This document shows positions 47,088 to 55,366 of a DNA stretch of 64,000 nt, piece after piece (position 1 is the first letter of the stretch; each line of letters starts with the position of its first letter). The notes below the pieces were generated by a model. The model saw nothing but the letters and a program-made list of their open reading frames with translations. It searched no databases and had not been told where the DNA came from. Position numbers and translations under genes: made by a program. This stretch comes from Clostridioides sp. ES-S-0054-01 (GTDB taxonomy: Bacteria; Bacillota; Clostridia; Peptostreptococcales; Peptostreptococcaceae), in contig CP067346.1 of the NCBI GenBank assembly GCA_021561035.1, positions 775,001 through 839,000 on the forward strand. Direction: 5' to 3'.

Positions 47088-47205
47088 CTTCGGAATTTAA
47101 GCCTTTGGAGAACTATACCAAATCGTAGTAGCTTAGGCAAGGCGAGGTTCAATGAAGAAGGAAAAATCTCGATATGGATATATTTGACCATATTTTGAGT
47201 AGCAG
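47075..47205 (+). ncRNA. Probable omega-RNA region of the IS607 element
   Basis: The 3' end of tnpB and the following 120 bp, richer in G and C than the surroundings (GTACGGAGGGCTAACTTCGG at the start, GGCAAGGCGAGGTTCAATG later), have the look of the structured guide RNA that overlaps tnpB ends in this family. An ATATGG/CCATAT hairpin lies near 47173-47191. The guide would be the DNA right after the element, that is the nadE start. Confidence 0.55.
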
Positions 47206-47211
47206 ATAACA

Positions 47212-47967
47212 ATGTCAAATATAAAAATACAAATAGACAAAACTGTAGAATGGCTTGTAAATAAGGTTAATGAGGCAAATGCAAAAGGATTAATTGTTGG
47301 TGTATCTGGAGGAATTGATTCAGCAGTAGTTGCTAATTTAATTAAAAGGGCATTTCCAGAAAACTCTATGGGAGTTATAATGAGCATAAAAAGTAATCCT
47401 CAAGATAGAGAAGATGCACTTAAGGTTATAGAGGGATGTGATATAGAATATCTTGATTTAGACCTTATAGAACCACAAAGTGCTATATTAGACATGGTAG
47501 TAGGAAATTTAAAAGATAAACATTTATATAGAGAAGAATATTTAAAGATGACAGATGCAAATTTAAGGGCAAGAGTAAGAATGAGTACTATTTATACAAT
47601 TGCTAACAATCTAGGATATCTAGTTGTTGGTACAGATAATGCTGCAGAAATACACACAGGATATTTTACTAAATTTGGTGATGGTGGAGTTGATATTTTA
47701 CCAATTGCAAATTTAACTAAAGGAGAAGTGTATAAATGGGCAAAAGAACTTGGTGTTCATGAAGATTTAATAAATAAAGCTCCTTCAGCAGGTCTTTGGG
47801 AAGGTCAAACAGATGAAGATGAAATGGGAACTACTTACAATATGATAGATGCTGTGTTAGAAGGTAGATTAGATGAAGTTCCTAAAAGAGACCAAGAGAT
47901 AATTGAAAGACTTCATAGATTAAGCGAACACAAGAGAAAAACGCCTGCACAACCTCCTAAGTTCTAA
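47212..47967 (+). CDS. nadE: NH3-dependent NAD+ synthetase
   Basis: Makes NAD+ from nicotinic acid adenine dinucleotide, ammonia and ATP. The 251-residue protein is the short, ammonia-only form. It shows the ATP pyrophosphatase loop SGGIDS (32-37) and the conserved GTDNAAEIHTGYFTKFGDGGVD in two parts, plus KAPSAGLWEGQTDEDEMG. The ATG at 47212 has no ribosome site upstream (TTTTGAGTAGCAGATAACA), because an IS607 element has apparently inserted between the original site and the start. How it is now translated is unclear; the gene is usually essential unless salvage exists. Confidence 0.95.
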   Translation: MSNIKIQIDKTVEWLVNKVNEANAKGLIVGVSGGIDSAVVANLIKRAFPENSMGVIMSIKSNPQDREDALKVIEGCDIEYLDLDLIEPQSAILDMVVGNLKDKHLYREEYLKMTDANLRARVRMSTIYTIANNLGYLVVGTDNAAEIHTGYFTKFGDGGVDILPIANLTKGEVYKWAKELGVHEDLINKAPSAGLWEGQTDEDEMGTTYNMIDAVLEGRLDEVPKRDQEIIERLHRLSEHKRKTPAQPPKF

Positions 47968-48049
47968 TTTACTATTTATAAGATTTGTGATAAAATTTAC
48001 AAGTGATGAAAATTAGAATAATTAATTGTACGTATTAAGGAGTGGAAAT

Positions 48050-48769
48050 ATGGGACGTATAGGTAATATAATTAATAGAAAAGGTAAACAAGATGCTCAA
48101 AGAGCAAAGATATTTACTAAACATGCTAGAGCAATAGCCGTTGCAGCTAAAGAAGGTGGAGCAGACCCAGAGTACAATGCAGCGTTAAAAACAGCTATAG
48201 AAAAAGCTAAGGCAGACAATATGCCAAATGATAATATAGATAGAGCTATCGCTAAAGGTGCTGGAGCAGGTGCTGGAGAGGACTATGAAACTATAGTTTA
48301 TGAAGGCTATGGTCCTGGTGGAGTTGCTGTTATAGTAGAAACTTTAACTGACAACAAAAACAGAACTGCTGGTAATGTAAGATATTACTTTGATAAAAAC
48401 GGAGGAAACTTGGGAACTACTGGATGTGTGTCTTTTATGTTTGATAAAAAAGGACAAATATTAGTTGGTTTGGGAGATGGAGTTTCAGAAGAAGAATTGA
48501 TGGATGTTGCATTAGAAGCAGGAGCTGAAGATTTTATAACAGAAGAAGATGGCTATGAAATAATAACTACACCAGAAGATTTTTCTGGTGTTCGTGATGA
48601 GTTGAAAGCTAAAGGATATGAGTTTATATCTGCTGATGTTAAGATGATACCTCAAACTACAACTGTATTGACTGAAGAATCTCATTTAAAAATGATGAAT
48701 AAATTGGTTGATATGCTTGAAGAAGATGATGATGTTCAAGATATATATCATAACTGGGAAGTAGAATAG
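48050..48769 (+). CDS. YebC/PmpR family transcriptional or translational regulator
   Basis: A 239-residue DUF28 protein. Some members act as transcription factors, and recent work links YebC to translation of proline-rich stretches. Family segments: [26 protein letters not shown] in two parts, [32 protein letters not shown] in two parts, [29 protein letters not shown]. The frame opens at 48026, but AAGGAG sits seven bases before ATG 48050, giving MGRIGN. The usual start is MAGHSKW, so this belongs to the variant without that start. Confidence 0.93.
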   Translation: MGRIGNIINRKGKQDAQRAKIFTKHARAIAVAAKEGGADPEYNAALKTAIEKAKADNMPNDNIDRAIAKGAGAGAGEDYETIVYEGYGPGGVAVIVETLTDNKNRTAGNVRYYFDKNGGNLGTTGCVSFMFDKKGQILVGLGDGVSEEELMDVALEAGAEDFITEEDGYEIITTPEDFSGVRDELKAKGYEFISADVKMIPQTTTVLTEESHLKMMNKLVDMLEEDDDVQDIYHNWEVE

Positions 48770-48861
48770 ATATTATAAGCATATTGAAATTTATAATTAT
48801 TACATAAATTTTTAAATGTGATAAATTTTATAAAATAGGAAATTACTAAAATGAATATATG

Positions 48862-48918
48862 CACCTCTAACCTATATTTGCATAACAATATGTAAACATA
48901 GGTCAGAGGTGTTTTTGT
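48862..48918 (+). terminator. Terminator between the YebC gene and the LacI gene
   Basis: CACCTCTAACCTAT (48862-48875) pairs with ATAGGTCAGAGGTG (48898-48911) with one mismatch, followed by TTTTTG. It separates convergent genes. Confidence 0.8.
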
Positions 48919-48937
48919 GCTTATAGATTAAGACAAT

Positions 48938-49942
48938 TTAAAATAAGTTTTGAGCAGGGCTTGATTGCCTATAAATAATTGATGGATATACCACTTGTTG
49001 TTGAATACCATTTATACGACCAGTTATTGTATCAATAATCATCCTAAGACTACGTTCTGCTGTCTCTTCCATTTTCAAATCTATGACTGTCAAAGGAGGA
49101 ATACTTCTTGCCATTAGTCGTGAAGGTCCATTACTTGCCGCAAATATTTGAACATCCTCTCCAATTACAATTCCCGATTCATGAAATGCATTCATCATAC
49201 CAAGAGCTACCAAATCATGATTACAGAAAATTACTTTTTTTAGTGAATTTTTTGCAAGCATTTTTTGAGCAATATCATATCCACTATCTATTTTATTAGA
49301 ACAATAATATATAGAATCTGATAGATGTATTCCATGTTCTTTGCATGTTTTTAAAAAAGATTTGCCTCTTAAAGTCATGCATGTAAAGGAAGTTGGATTG
49401 AATACAACAGCAATATCATTTTTACCATTCTGAATAGCATGTAAAGCTGCTATACGACCAGTTTCTTCATTATCAATAGATACACTTGAAAAACCAGGTA
49501 TTTCACGATTTACAACAACCACAGGAATTTTAGGTTTATTTTTTAGTAGATATTCTATATCATTAGCATTTATGCCTGTTAAAACAATTCCATCATAATA
49601 ATTATTTGAAAAAAGATATTCATCATCACATAGATGACCAACTTTGTAAGGTCGTATTATGATATTTATATTTAAATGTTCTAAAGAAACTATATGGTTT
49701 ATTGCTTGAAGTATATTAGTTGATGCCAACTCAAATCCCTCATCCTGCCAATAAAATGCTATTTGAATATTGTTATGTTTAATAGGAGTAGAGCGTTTAT
49801 ATCCAAGCTTATCAGCTGAATTTAATACAAGTTCTTGTGTCTGTAGTGGAATTCTACGTTCATTTCCTTTACCACTTAAGACGTACGAGACAGTTGCTGA
49901 AGAAAGACCACAGTCTTTTGCAATATCTTTGATTGTTGCCAT
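48938..49942 (-). CDS. LacI family regulator of the adjacent catabolic genes
   Basis: A 334-residue regulator with the helix-turn-helix ATIKDIAKDCGLSSATVSYVLSGKGNE in two parts, hinge helix and effector domain (YYDGIVLTGIN, GRIAALHAIQNGKNDIAVVF, KVIFCNHDLVALGMMNAF, PPLTVIDLKMEETAERSLRMI). An AAGGAGG site precedes the ATG. It is divergent from the HMG-CoA lyase operon, so its likely role is to control that operon, perhaps through palindromes such as AATAAGCTTATT at 50119. Effector unknown. Confidence 0.92.
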   Translation of the reverse strand: MATIKDIAKDCGLSSATVSYVLSGKGNERRIPLQTQELVLNSADKLGYKRSTPIKHNNIQIAFYWQDEGFELASTNILQAINHIVSLEHLNINIIIRPYKVGHLCDDEYLFSNNYYDGIVLTGINANDIEYLLKNKPKIPVVVVNREIPGFSSVSIDNEETGRIAALHAIQNGKNDIAVVFNPTSFTCMTLRGKSFLKTCKEHGIHLSDSIYYCSNKIDSGYDIAQKMLAKNSLKKVIFCNHDLVALGMMNAFHESGIVIGEDVQIFAASNGPSRLMARSIPPLTVIDLKMEETAERSLRMIIDTITGRINGIQQQVVYPSIIYRQSSPAQNLF

Positions 49943-50118
49943 GATAAAATCCTCCTTAAATAGTTGCTTAAATTTGCTTATATCAATAATCTTAACATAT
50001 ATTCAACCAAAGAACAATATTCTACAAGGTGTATATTTTACAGGATTAGAATAGAGAAATTAAAAAAACTCCTTACTTTATGTTGACATAATTTAGTTAG
50101 AAGAATTATAATATGCTT

Positions 50119-50130
50119 AAATAAGCTTAT
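50119..50130. promoter_or_regulatory. Palindromic operator candidate AATAAGCTTATT
   Basis: A perfect 12-bp palindrome between the LacI-type gene and the HMG-CoA lyase gene. AATAAGCTTAT recurs at 54120-54130, and related GCTTAAAT/GCTTATAT half-sites lie near 49965-49983 and 50152. Confidence 0.4.
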
Positions 50131-50208
50131 TATTAACTTAATTTAAGTAAAGTTAAGCAGGAACATACAATGCTAGCTTGTTATGTGACTGTAAAAGGGG
50201 GAAAAGAA

Positions 50209-51105
50209 ATGTGTAAGATAAATATATTTGAAGTTGGTCCTAGAGATGGATTTCAAAACCTGAAAGAGTTTTTAGAAACTGATAAAAAACTTAAGATTAT
50301 TGATGGTCTTATTGCTTCAGGGATTAGACAGCTTGAAATTAGTTCATTTGTAAGCCCAAAGGCAATACCTCAGATGAAAGATGCAAAAGAAATAGCAACT
50401 TACTGTGTAGAAAAATATCCTGATGTGAAACTTTATGCATTAGTTCCAAATTTATATGGTGCTAAAGTCGCATGGGAGTGTGGTATAAGAGATATATCTT
50501 ATGTTATTTCCTTAAGTGAAACTCACAATAAGAAAAATATAAATAGAACTCATGAAGAATCCATTACTGAACTTAAAAAAATAATAGATTTCTATCCTGA
50601 AATGAATATATGTGTTGGAATAGCCACAGTATTTGGATGCCCTTTTGAAGGCATACCAAAAATAGAGGATGCGGTGGAGTTTAGTAAACGCCTTTGGGAA
50701 AACGGTATCAGAGAGATGAATTTGGCAGATACAATAGGTATTGCTGACCCAAAACAAGTTAGAGACACTATTAGTGCATTAGTCGAAGCATTACCAGAAT
50801 GTAGATGGCAGGTACATATACATGACACTAGAAATATGGGGATGGTTAATACTCTTGTAGCTATTGAGTCTGGTATTAATACTGTTCAGTCTACACTTGG
50901 GGGATTAGGAGGGTGTCCTTTTGCTCCTGGAGCATCTGGAAATACTGCAACTGAAGATTTAGTGTACATGCTCGAACGCATGGGATATGATACAGGAGTT
51001 GATTTTGTTAAACTCCTTGAATTATCAAAGTATCAGATGAGTTTTGTAAACGGTGTATATAGTGGTCATCATGTAAATATAAAATCTGAGAATTGTAATT
51101 ATTAG
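50209..51105 (+). CDS. Hydroxymethylglutaryl-CoA lyase family enzyme
   Basis: Cleaves 3-hydroxy-3-methylglutaryl-CoA, or a similar 3-hydroxyacyl-CoA, to acetyl-CoA and a 3-oxo acid. The 298-residue TIM-barrel protein shows EVGPRDGFQN at the start, the metal-binding HIHDTRNMG segment and the HMG-CoA lyase signature GGLGGCPFAPGASGNTATED. The frame opens at ATG 50170, but GGGGG before ATG 50209 and the family start NIFEVGPRDG favour the latter. It is followed by a carrier and a CoA-transferase gene, which together suggest uptake, CoA activation and cleavage of a 3-hydroxy acid. Confidence 0.9.
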   Translation: MCKINIFEVGPRDGFQNLKEFLETDKKLKIIDGLIASGIRQLEISSFVSPKAIPQMKDAKEIATYCVEKYPDVKLYALVPNLYGAKVAWECGIRDISYVISLSETHNKKNINRTHEESITELKKIIDFYPEMNICVGIATVFGCPFEGIPKIEDAVEFSKRLWENGIREMNLADTIGIADPKQVRDTISALVEALPECRWQVHIHDTRNMGMVNTLVAIESGINTVQSTLGGLGGCPFAPGASGNTATEDLVYMLERMGYDTGVDFVKLLELSKYQMSFVNGVYSGHHVNIKSENCNY

Positions 51106-51118
51106 TTCTATTGATTAA

Positions 51119-51205
51119 TTGATTAACAAAATACGTTGATTAGCAAAATAGATTTATTAATAAAAAATATCAATTAATAAAAATACATCAACTAATAAAA
51201 TAAAC
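51119..51205 (+). repeat. Degenerate 17-bp repeats between the lyase and carrier genes
   Basis: Five imperfect units starting with TTGATTAACAAAATACG, TTGATTAGCAAAATAGA and ending with CATCAACTAATAAAATA. They fill most of the 120-bp gap. Confidence 0.55.
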
Positions 51206-51226
51206 AAAGGAATTGAGGGGATTAGT

Positions 51227-52489
51227 ATGGATATTATAGCTTTACTTTTATTTTTAGGAGTTATTATTATTGCATTTGTACGTAAGAATAATGCAGGTAT
51301 TTTAGCTCTAGCTATTGGTGTTATAGCTGTTAGAGTTTTTGGTATGGATGATAAAGACCTTTATGGAGCTATAAGCAACTCAATGTTTACTACACTTGTT
51401 GGTATAACACTGCTCTTTGCAATAGTAAACTCAACAGGAGCATTGAAGCTTGTTGCAGAAAAAATTGTAGCTGTCTCTGGTAAACGTGTTTGGCTTATAC
51501 CTATAGCAGTTTTTATAGCAGGATTTGTTGTTGCCGGTGTTGGACCTGGAGCAATTCCGGCGCTTGCAATTATTCCAGCAATGGCTGTTCCTGTAGCAAT
51601 AACTGTTGGTTATAATCCTGTAATGCTTGCACTTATAGGCGAATGTGGATTAATGGCAGGTCGTATGACTACTATTACTCCAGAAGGTCAAATTATAAAA
51701 ACTGTTGCAGAAGGGGTTGGAATTGAAAATGTTATGCCAACTATTTTAGCATGTCAAACCCTATCAACGATTGTATTTTCAATAGTATTATTCATAATTT
51801 TTAAAGGATATAAACTTAAAAAATCTATAAATATTATAGATAGTAAGAATATAGAAAAGTTTAATATAAAGCAAATAATTTCTCTTATAAGTATACTAGT
51901 CATGATTGCTTTTATTATATTTTTTGATGTGAATGTTGGACTTGCTGCTTTTTCAGTTTCTGCTATACTTCTTCTTTTCAATATTGCTGAAGATGGAGAA
52001 TGTATCAAGGCAATTCCATGGAGTACAATAGTAATGGTACTTGGAGTGGGAGCAATGATGACAATTGTGGATGCAGCGGGAGGTATTGACTTGATGAGTA
52101 ATGCATTATCATCACTAATGAATAGTAAAACAGCTACTCCTATTATGAGTATTTCAGCAGGGCTTATGTCTATGGTAAGTTCTGCCTTAGCAGTAGTGTA
52201 TCCAACTATGATGCCTATGTGTGTTGATATAGCTAAATCAGTTGGAGGAGTAGACCCACTAGCACTTATTGCAGCAGTTGGTGTAGGAGGTTCTCTTGCT
52301 GGTGTAAGTCCGCTTTCTACTGGTGGCGCGTTAATTTTAGCAGCTATGGGGTCAAGTAAGAAAGATTTTAATAAAGAAGAACAAAATAAGGTGTTTGTTC
52401 AACTGTTCATTATGAGTGTAGTTGGATTATTGGTTATTGCAGTAGTATCAGTTTTATTCTTTAATGGAATAGCACGTATTATGAATTAA
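51227..52489 (+). CDS. Dicarboxylate carrier of the MatC/SLC13 type
   Basis: A 420-residue membrane transporter with about ten helices and the ion-transporter family layout; VGPGAIPALAIIPAMAVPVA and GVSPLSTGGALILAAMG are the paired loop regions typical of MatC/SLC13-like carriers for malonate and other dicarboxylates. AAAGGAATTGAGGGG precedes ATG 51227. Neighbouring HMG-CoA lyase and CoA-transferase genes suggest the substrate is a 3-hydroxy dicarboxylate such as 3-hydroxy-3-methylglutarate or a relative; this is inference. Confidence 0.82.
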   Translation: MDIIALLLFLGVIIIAFVRKNNAGILALAIGVIAVRVFGMDDKDLYGAISNSMFTTLVGITLLFAIVNSTGALKLVAEKIVAVSGKRVWLIPIAVFIAGFVVAGVGPGAIPALAIIPAMAVPVAITVGYNPVMLALIGECGLMAGRMTTITPEGQIIKTVAEGVGIENVMPTILACQTLSTIVFSIVLFIIFKGYKLKKSINIIDSKNIEKFNIKQIISLISILVMIAFIIFFDVNVGLAAFSVSAILLLFNIAEDGECIKAIPWSTIVMVLGVGAMMTIVDAAGGIDLMSNALSSLMNSKTATPIMSISAGLMSMVSSALAVVYPTMMPMCVDIAKSVGGVDPLALIAAVGVGGSLAGVSPLSTGGALILAAMGSSKKDFNKEEQNKVFVQLFIMSVVGLLVIAVVSVLFFNGIARIMN

Positions 52490-52565
52490 TTTCGATAATC
52501 GAAGAATTTGTTATTAAAATTAACTTTTAATATTGAGTAATAGAATATAAATTGGAGGTATAGTT

Positions 52566-53759
52566 ATGAAAAAGGGAGCATTAGGTAATATAAAAGTACT
52601 TGACCTTACTAGAGTCCTTGCAGGTCCATATTGTACAATGATGTTGGCAGATTTTGGTGCTGATGTTATAAAAATAGAGATGCCAAGAAAAGGTGATGAT
52701 ACAAGAGGTTTTGGACCTTTTGTAAATGGAGAGAGCCTATACTATGCAAATATAAATAGAAATAAAAAAGGTATAACTCTAAACCTTAAGTCAGAAGAAG
52801 GTAAAAATATATTTTTAGAAATGGTAAAACAAGCTGATGTTGTAGTAGAAAATTATAGACCAGGTGTTATGGAAAAGCTAGGGCTGGGTTATGATGAATT
52901 AGCCAAAATTAACAATCAAATAGTTTATGGAGCTGTGTCAGGGTTTGGATGTTATGGACCATATGCAGAACGTCCAGGTTATGATATTATTGCACAGGCA
53001 ATGGGTGGTCTTATGAGTATAACAGGTACAGAAGGAGGAGAGCCAACGAGAGTAGGTAATGCTATGGGGGATGTATTAGGTGGAATGAATTTAACTATTG
53101 GTATACTTGCAGCACTTAATGCTAGAAAGATAATAGGAAAAGGACAAAGAGTAGATATTTCCCTCGTTGATTCTGTTGTATCATCTCTCGAAACTGGTAT
53201 ACAGAGATACTTTGATTCAGGTCAGCCTGAACTTATGGGTAATAGATATGCTTCTGCTTATCCTTATGACTCTTTTAAAGCAAGTGATGGCAATTTTGTA
53301 ATAGGTTGTGGTAATGACAAACTTTTTGAAAAGTTATGTAAAAAGGTACTTTTTAGAGAAGACCTTTTAACAGATGAGAGATTTAAAACAAATCTTAATC
53401 GTTGTGAACATCACAAGGCTCTTAAAACAGAAATAGAAAAATGGTCTGTTAATCATACAATAAAAGAAGCAGTTGACTTAATATCAAAGGCAGGTGTTCC
53501 AGCTGCCCCTATTTATAATCTTAGCTGTGTAACAACAGATGAACATATTGCAAAAGCAAGGGAAATGATTGTAGATATGAGACACCCTATTATAGGAGAT
53601 ATGAGAGTCAATGGAAATCCAGTTAAGTTAATGACAACAAAAGCTCAAATTAATGTACCAGCACCATCTTTAGGAGAAAATAATGAGGAGATTTATAGCA
53701 GTTGGCTTGGTTTTGATAGTGATAAAATAAATGATTTAAAAGAAAATGGAGTTATTTAA
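52566..53759 (+). CDS. Class III CoA-transferase (CaiB/BaiF family)
   Basis: Moves CoA from an acyl-CoA donor to a free acid. The 397-residue protein shows VLDLTRVLAGPYCTMMLADFGADVIKIE in two parts and the catalytic Asp169 in GNAMGDVLGG, the same number as in formyl-CoA transferase and CaiB. GGAGG lies before ATG 52566. It probably activates the acid brought in by the upstream carrier for cleavage by the HMG-CoA lyase-type enzyme. A hairpin at 53888-53932 closes the unit. Confidence 0.92.
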   Translation: MKKGALGNIKVLDLTRVLAGPYCTMMLADFGADVIKIEMPRKGDDTRGFGPFVNGESLYYANINRNKKGITLNLKSEEGKNIFLEMVKQADVVVENYRPGVMEKLGLGYDELAKINNQIVYGAVSGFGCYGPYAERPGYDIIAQAMGGLMSITGTEGGEPTRVGNAMGDVLGGMNLTIGILAALNARKIIGKGQRVDISLVDSVVSSLETGIQRYFDSGQPELMGNRYASAYPYDSFKASDGNFVIGCGNDKLFEKLCKKVLFREDLLTDERFKTNLNRCEHHKALKTEIEKWSVNHTIKEAVDLISKAGVPAAPIYNLSCVTTDEHIAKAREMIVDMRHPIIGDMRVNGNPVKLMTTKAQINVPAPSLGENNEEIYSSWLGFDSDKINDLKENGVI

Positions 53760-53887
53760 TTTTAGAGAAAAAGTATAAATATAATATTGTTAATTTATCT
53801 ATGAATACACGTGGAGATTTCAGAATAATATCAAAAAAGATTAAATAAATATTGTAAATCAATCTAAAATTATTAGTAGCATTTGAG

Positions 53888-53936
53888 ATAGGAAAAGCTA
53901 TTTAGACATTGAGTCTTTGTGGTTTTTCCTATTTTC
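53888..53936 (+). terminator. Terminator after the first CoA-transferase gene
   Basis: ATAGGAAAA (53888-53896) pairs with TTTTCCTAT (53924-53932) around an inner AGAC/GTCT hairpin. The T-run after it is weak. Confidence 0.55.
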
Positions 53937-54159
53937 ATTAAAAAATTTATGATATTAGAAGAAATACATAAATTTATTAAATTAAAGTATTAATAACTTA
54001 AATTAATAAACATAAACTGTCTATAAGTGAATAAGTGCTCAGTTGTTACTAAACAATAACTTTTACTCCAGAAAATAAACTATCTATATATTGAATAAGG
54101 ACTCCTTTATTAGAGTGCAAATAAGCTTATGGAGATGCCAACTAAAATATTTTAATGAA

Positions 54160-54228
54160 AGTATCAAAAATGAGACTGTATTCTCAAAAGTGATACTGTG
54201 TTTTTTAAGTATTTTCTCAAAAATGAGA
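54160..54228. promoter_or_regulatory. Three inverted-repeat activator sites (sigma-54 UAS)
   Basis: TATCAAAAATGAGA (54162-54175), TCTCAAAAGTGATA (54182-54195) and TCTCAAAAATGAGA (54215-54228) share the form T(A/C)TCA-N4-TGA(G/T)A. The first two mirror each other in a larger dyad. They lie about 170-240 bp upstream of the -24/-12 promoter, the usual place for enhancer-binding protein sites. Confidence 0.75.
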
Positions 54229-54397
54229 CAAAAATATTGCTTTATAGATTTTATTGGATAAAAATTCTTTAGTAAATTGTAATTTAATCAATTCTAAAGT
54301 TAAAAATTATTAAAAATACAGTGAAATTTATGTATATTTCGTTTATTTTACCCCAAAAAGATAACTTTTTAATAAAAATAAAGGAATTCAATATGAG

Positions 54398-54414
54398 TTG
54401 GCGTAGAACTTGCT
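54398..54414 (+). promoter_or_regulatory. Sigma-54 (-24/-12) promoter
   Basis: TTGGCGTAGAACTTGCT has GG at 54400-54401 and GC at 54412-54413 with exactly ten bases between, and matches TTGGCAC-N5-TTGCT at nearly all key positions. It lies 54 bp before the crotonase ATG. Confidence 0.85.
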
Positions 54415-54467
54415 ACTATATGTTAACAAGAAATGTAGAAAAAATAACAATGTATAATGGGGGGAAT

Positions 54468-55265
54468 ATGATGGAATCTGTAGTGGAAAGTTTGAGAAAT
54501 CTTAATGTGGAAGTTAAGGACAAAGTCTGTATTATTACTATAAATAGACCTAAAGCCTTAAATGCTCTTAATAATGACACCCTTAGAGAATTATCTCAAG
54601 TTATTGATGTAGTATCAGAACAGGAGGAAATATTAGGAGTTATTATTACTGGGGAAGGTAAAGTTTTTGTAGCTGGAGCTGACATACGCCAGATGCAAAA
54701 CTATAAAAGTGAAGAAGGAAGAAAATATGCTGGTTATGCCCAAGGGATTTTTGATAAAATTGAGGCTCTTGAGAAAATAGTAATAGCAGCAGTTAATGGA
54801 TATGCATTAGGTGGTGGATGTGAACTTGCTATGAGTTGTGACATTAGAATTGCATCAGAGAAGGCTATATTTGGACAACCTGAAGTTAATTTGGGGGTAA
54901 TTCCATGTTTTGGTGGAACTCAAAGATTATCAAGGCTTGTTGGAACTGGGATAGCCAAAGAATTAATTTTTACAGGAAGACAAGTAAACGCAGAAGAAGC
55001 TAAATCTATTGGTCTTATTAATAAAGTTGTTCCAAGTGATGTGCTTTTAGAAGAGGCAATGAAGATGATGAACGAAATAGTTGAAAAAGCACCAATAGCA
55101 ATAAGATATGCAAAAGTTGTTATCAATAAGGGAATAGATATGGATTTAAAAAATGCTCTTGAACTAGAGAAAGATATTGCAGGTTTAACTTTTGCTACAA
55201 GAGATAAGCAAGAAGGAATGAATGCATTTATTGAAAAGAGAAAACCGGTTTTTGAAAATAAGTAG
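54468..55265 (+). CDS. Enoyl-CoA hydratase/crotonase family enzyme
   Basis: Adds or removes water across an enoyl-CoA double bond. From ATG 54468 (GGGGGG ribosome site) the protein has 265 residues, the standard size, with ITINRPKALNALN, the oxyanion-hole segments AGADIRQM and NGYALGGGCELAMSCD, and the catalytic glutamate in QPEVNLGVIP. The in-frame extension to 54321 would run across a sigma-54 promoter and is rejected. First gene of an operon that resembles the carnitine operon (CaiD role) but with a different transporter. Confidence 0.93.
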   Translation: MMESVVESLRNLNVEVKDKVCIITINRPKALNALNNDTLRELSQVIDVVSEQEEILGVIITGEGKVFVAGADIRQMQNYKSEEGRKYAGYAQGIFDKIEALEKIVIAAVNGYALGGGCELAMSCDIRIASEKAIFGQPEVNLGVIPCFGGTQRLSRLVGTGIAKELIFTGRQVNAEEAKSIGLINKVVPSDVLLEEAMKMMNEIVEKAPIAIRYAKVVINKGIDMDLKNALELEKDIAGLTFATRDKQEGMNAFIEKRKPVFENK

Positions 55266-55366
55266 CTATTATAACTAAATTGGAACAAATGTAGAACATA
55301 TTCAAAATCTAAATTTCGTGAAAAATACATATAGTTTTATAGTTTAATTTTAAAAGGAGTTAATTT

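Larger units (their letters stand above)
45231..47205 (+). mobile_element. IS607-type insertion element
   Basis: A two-gene element: a MerR-HTH plus serine recombinase gene (tnpA, broken by two stops) overlapping a tnpB gene, as in IS607. No terminal inverted repeats or target duplication are expected for this family. The ends given are inferred from the nadE leader (see the site at 45193-45230) and could be off by tens of bases. The 3' region after tnpB is the likely omega-RNA. With TnpA dead, the copy cannot move on its own. Confidence 0.75.
53760..54467. other. Regulatory region upstream of the sigma-54 operon
   Basis: About 700 bp without a gene. It holds a terminator (53888-53932), an AATAAGCTTAT site (54120-54130), three inverted-repeat activator sites (54162-54228) and a -24/-12 promoter (54398-54414). 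The frame that opens at 54321 runs through the promoter and is not the real start of the crotonase gene. Confidence 0.75.

Noticed and set aside
54321-54467. N-terminal extension of the crotonase
   Set aside because: The extension overlaps a sigma-54 promoter, lacks a ribosome site and is absent from the normal family length.
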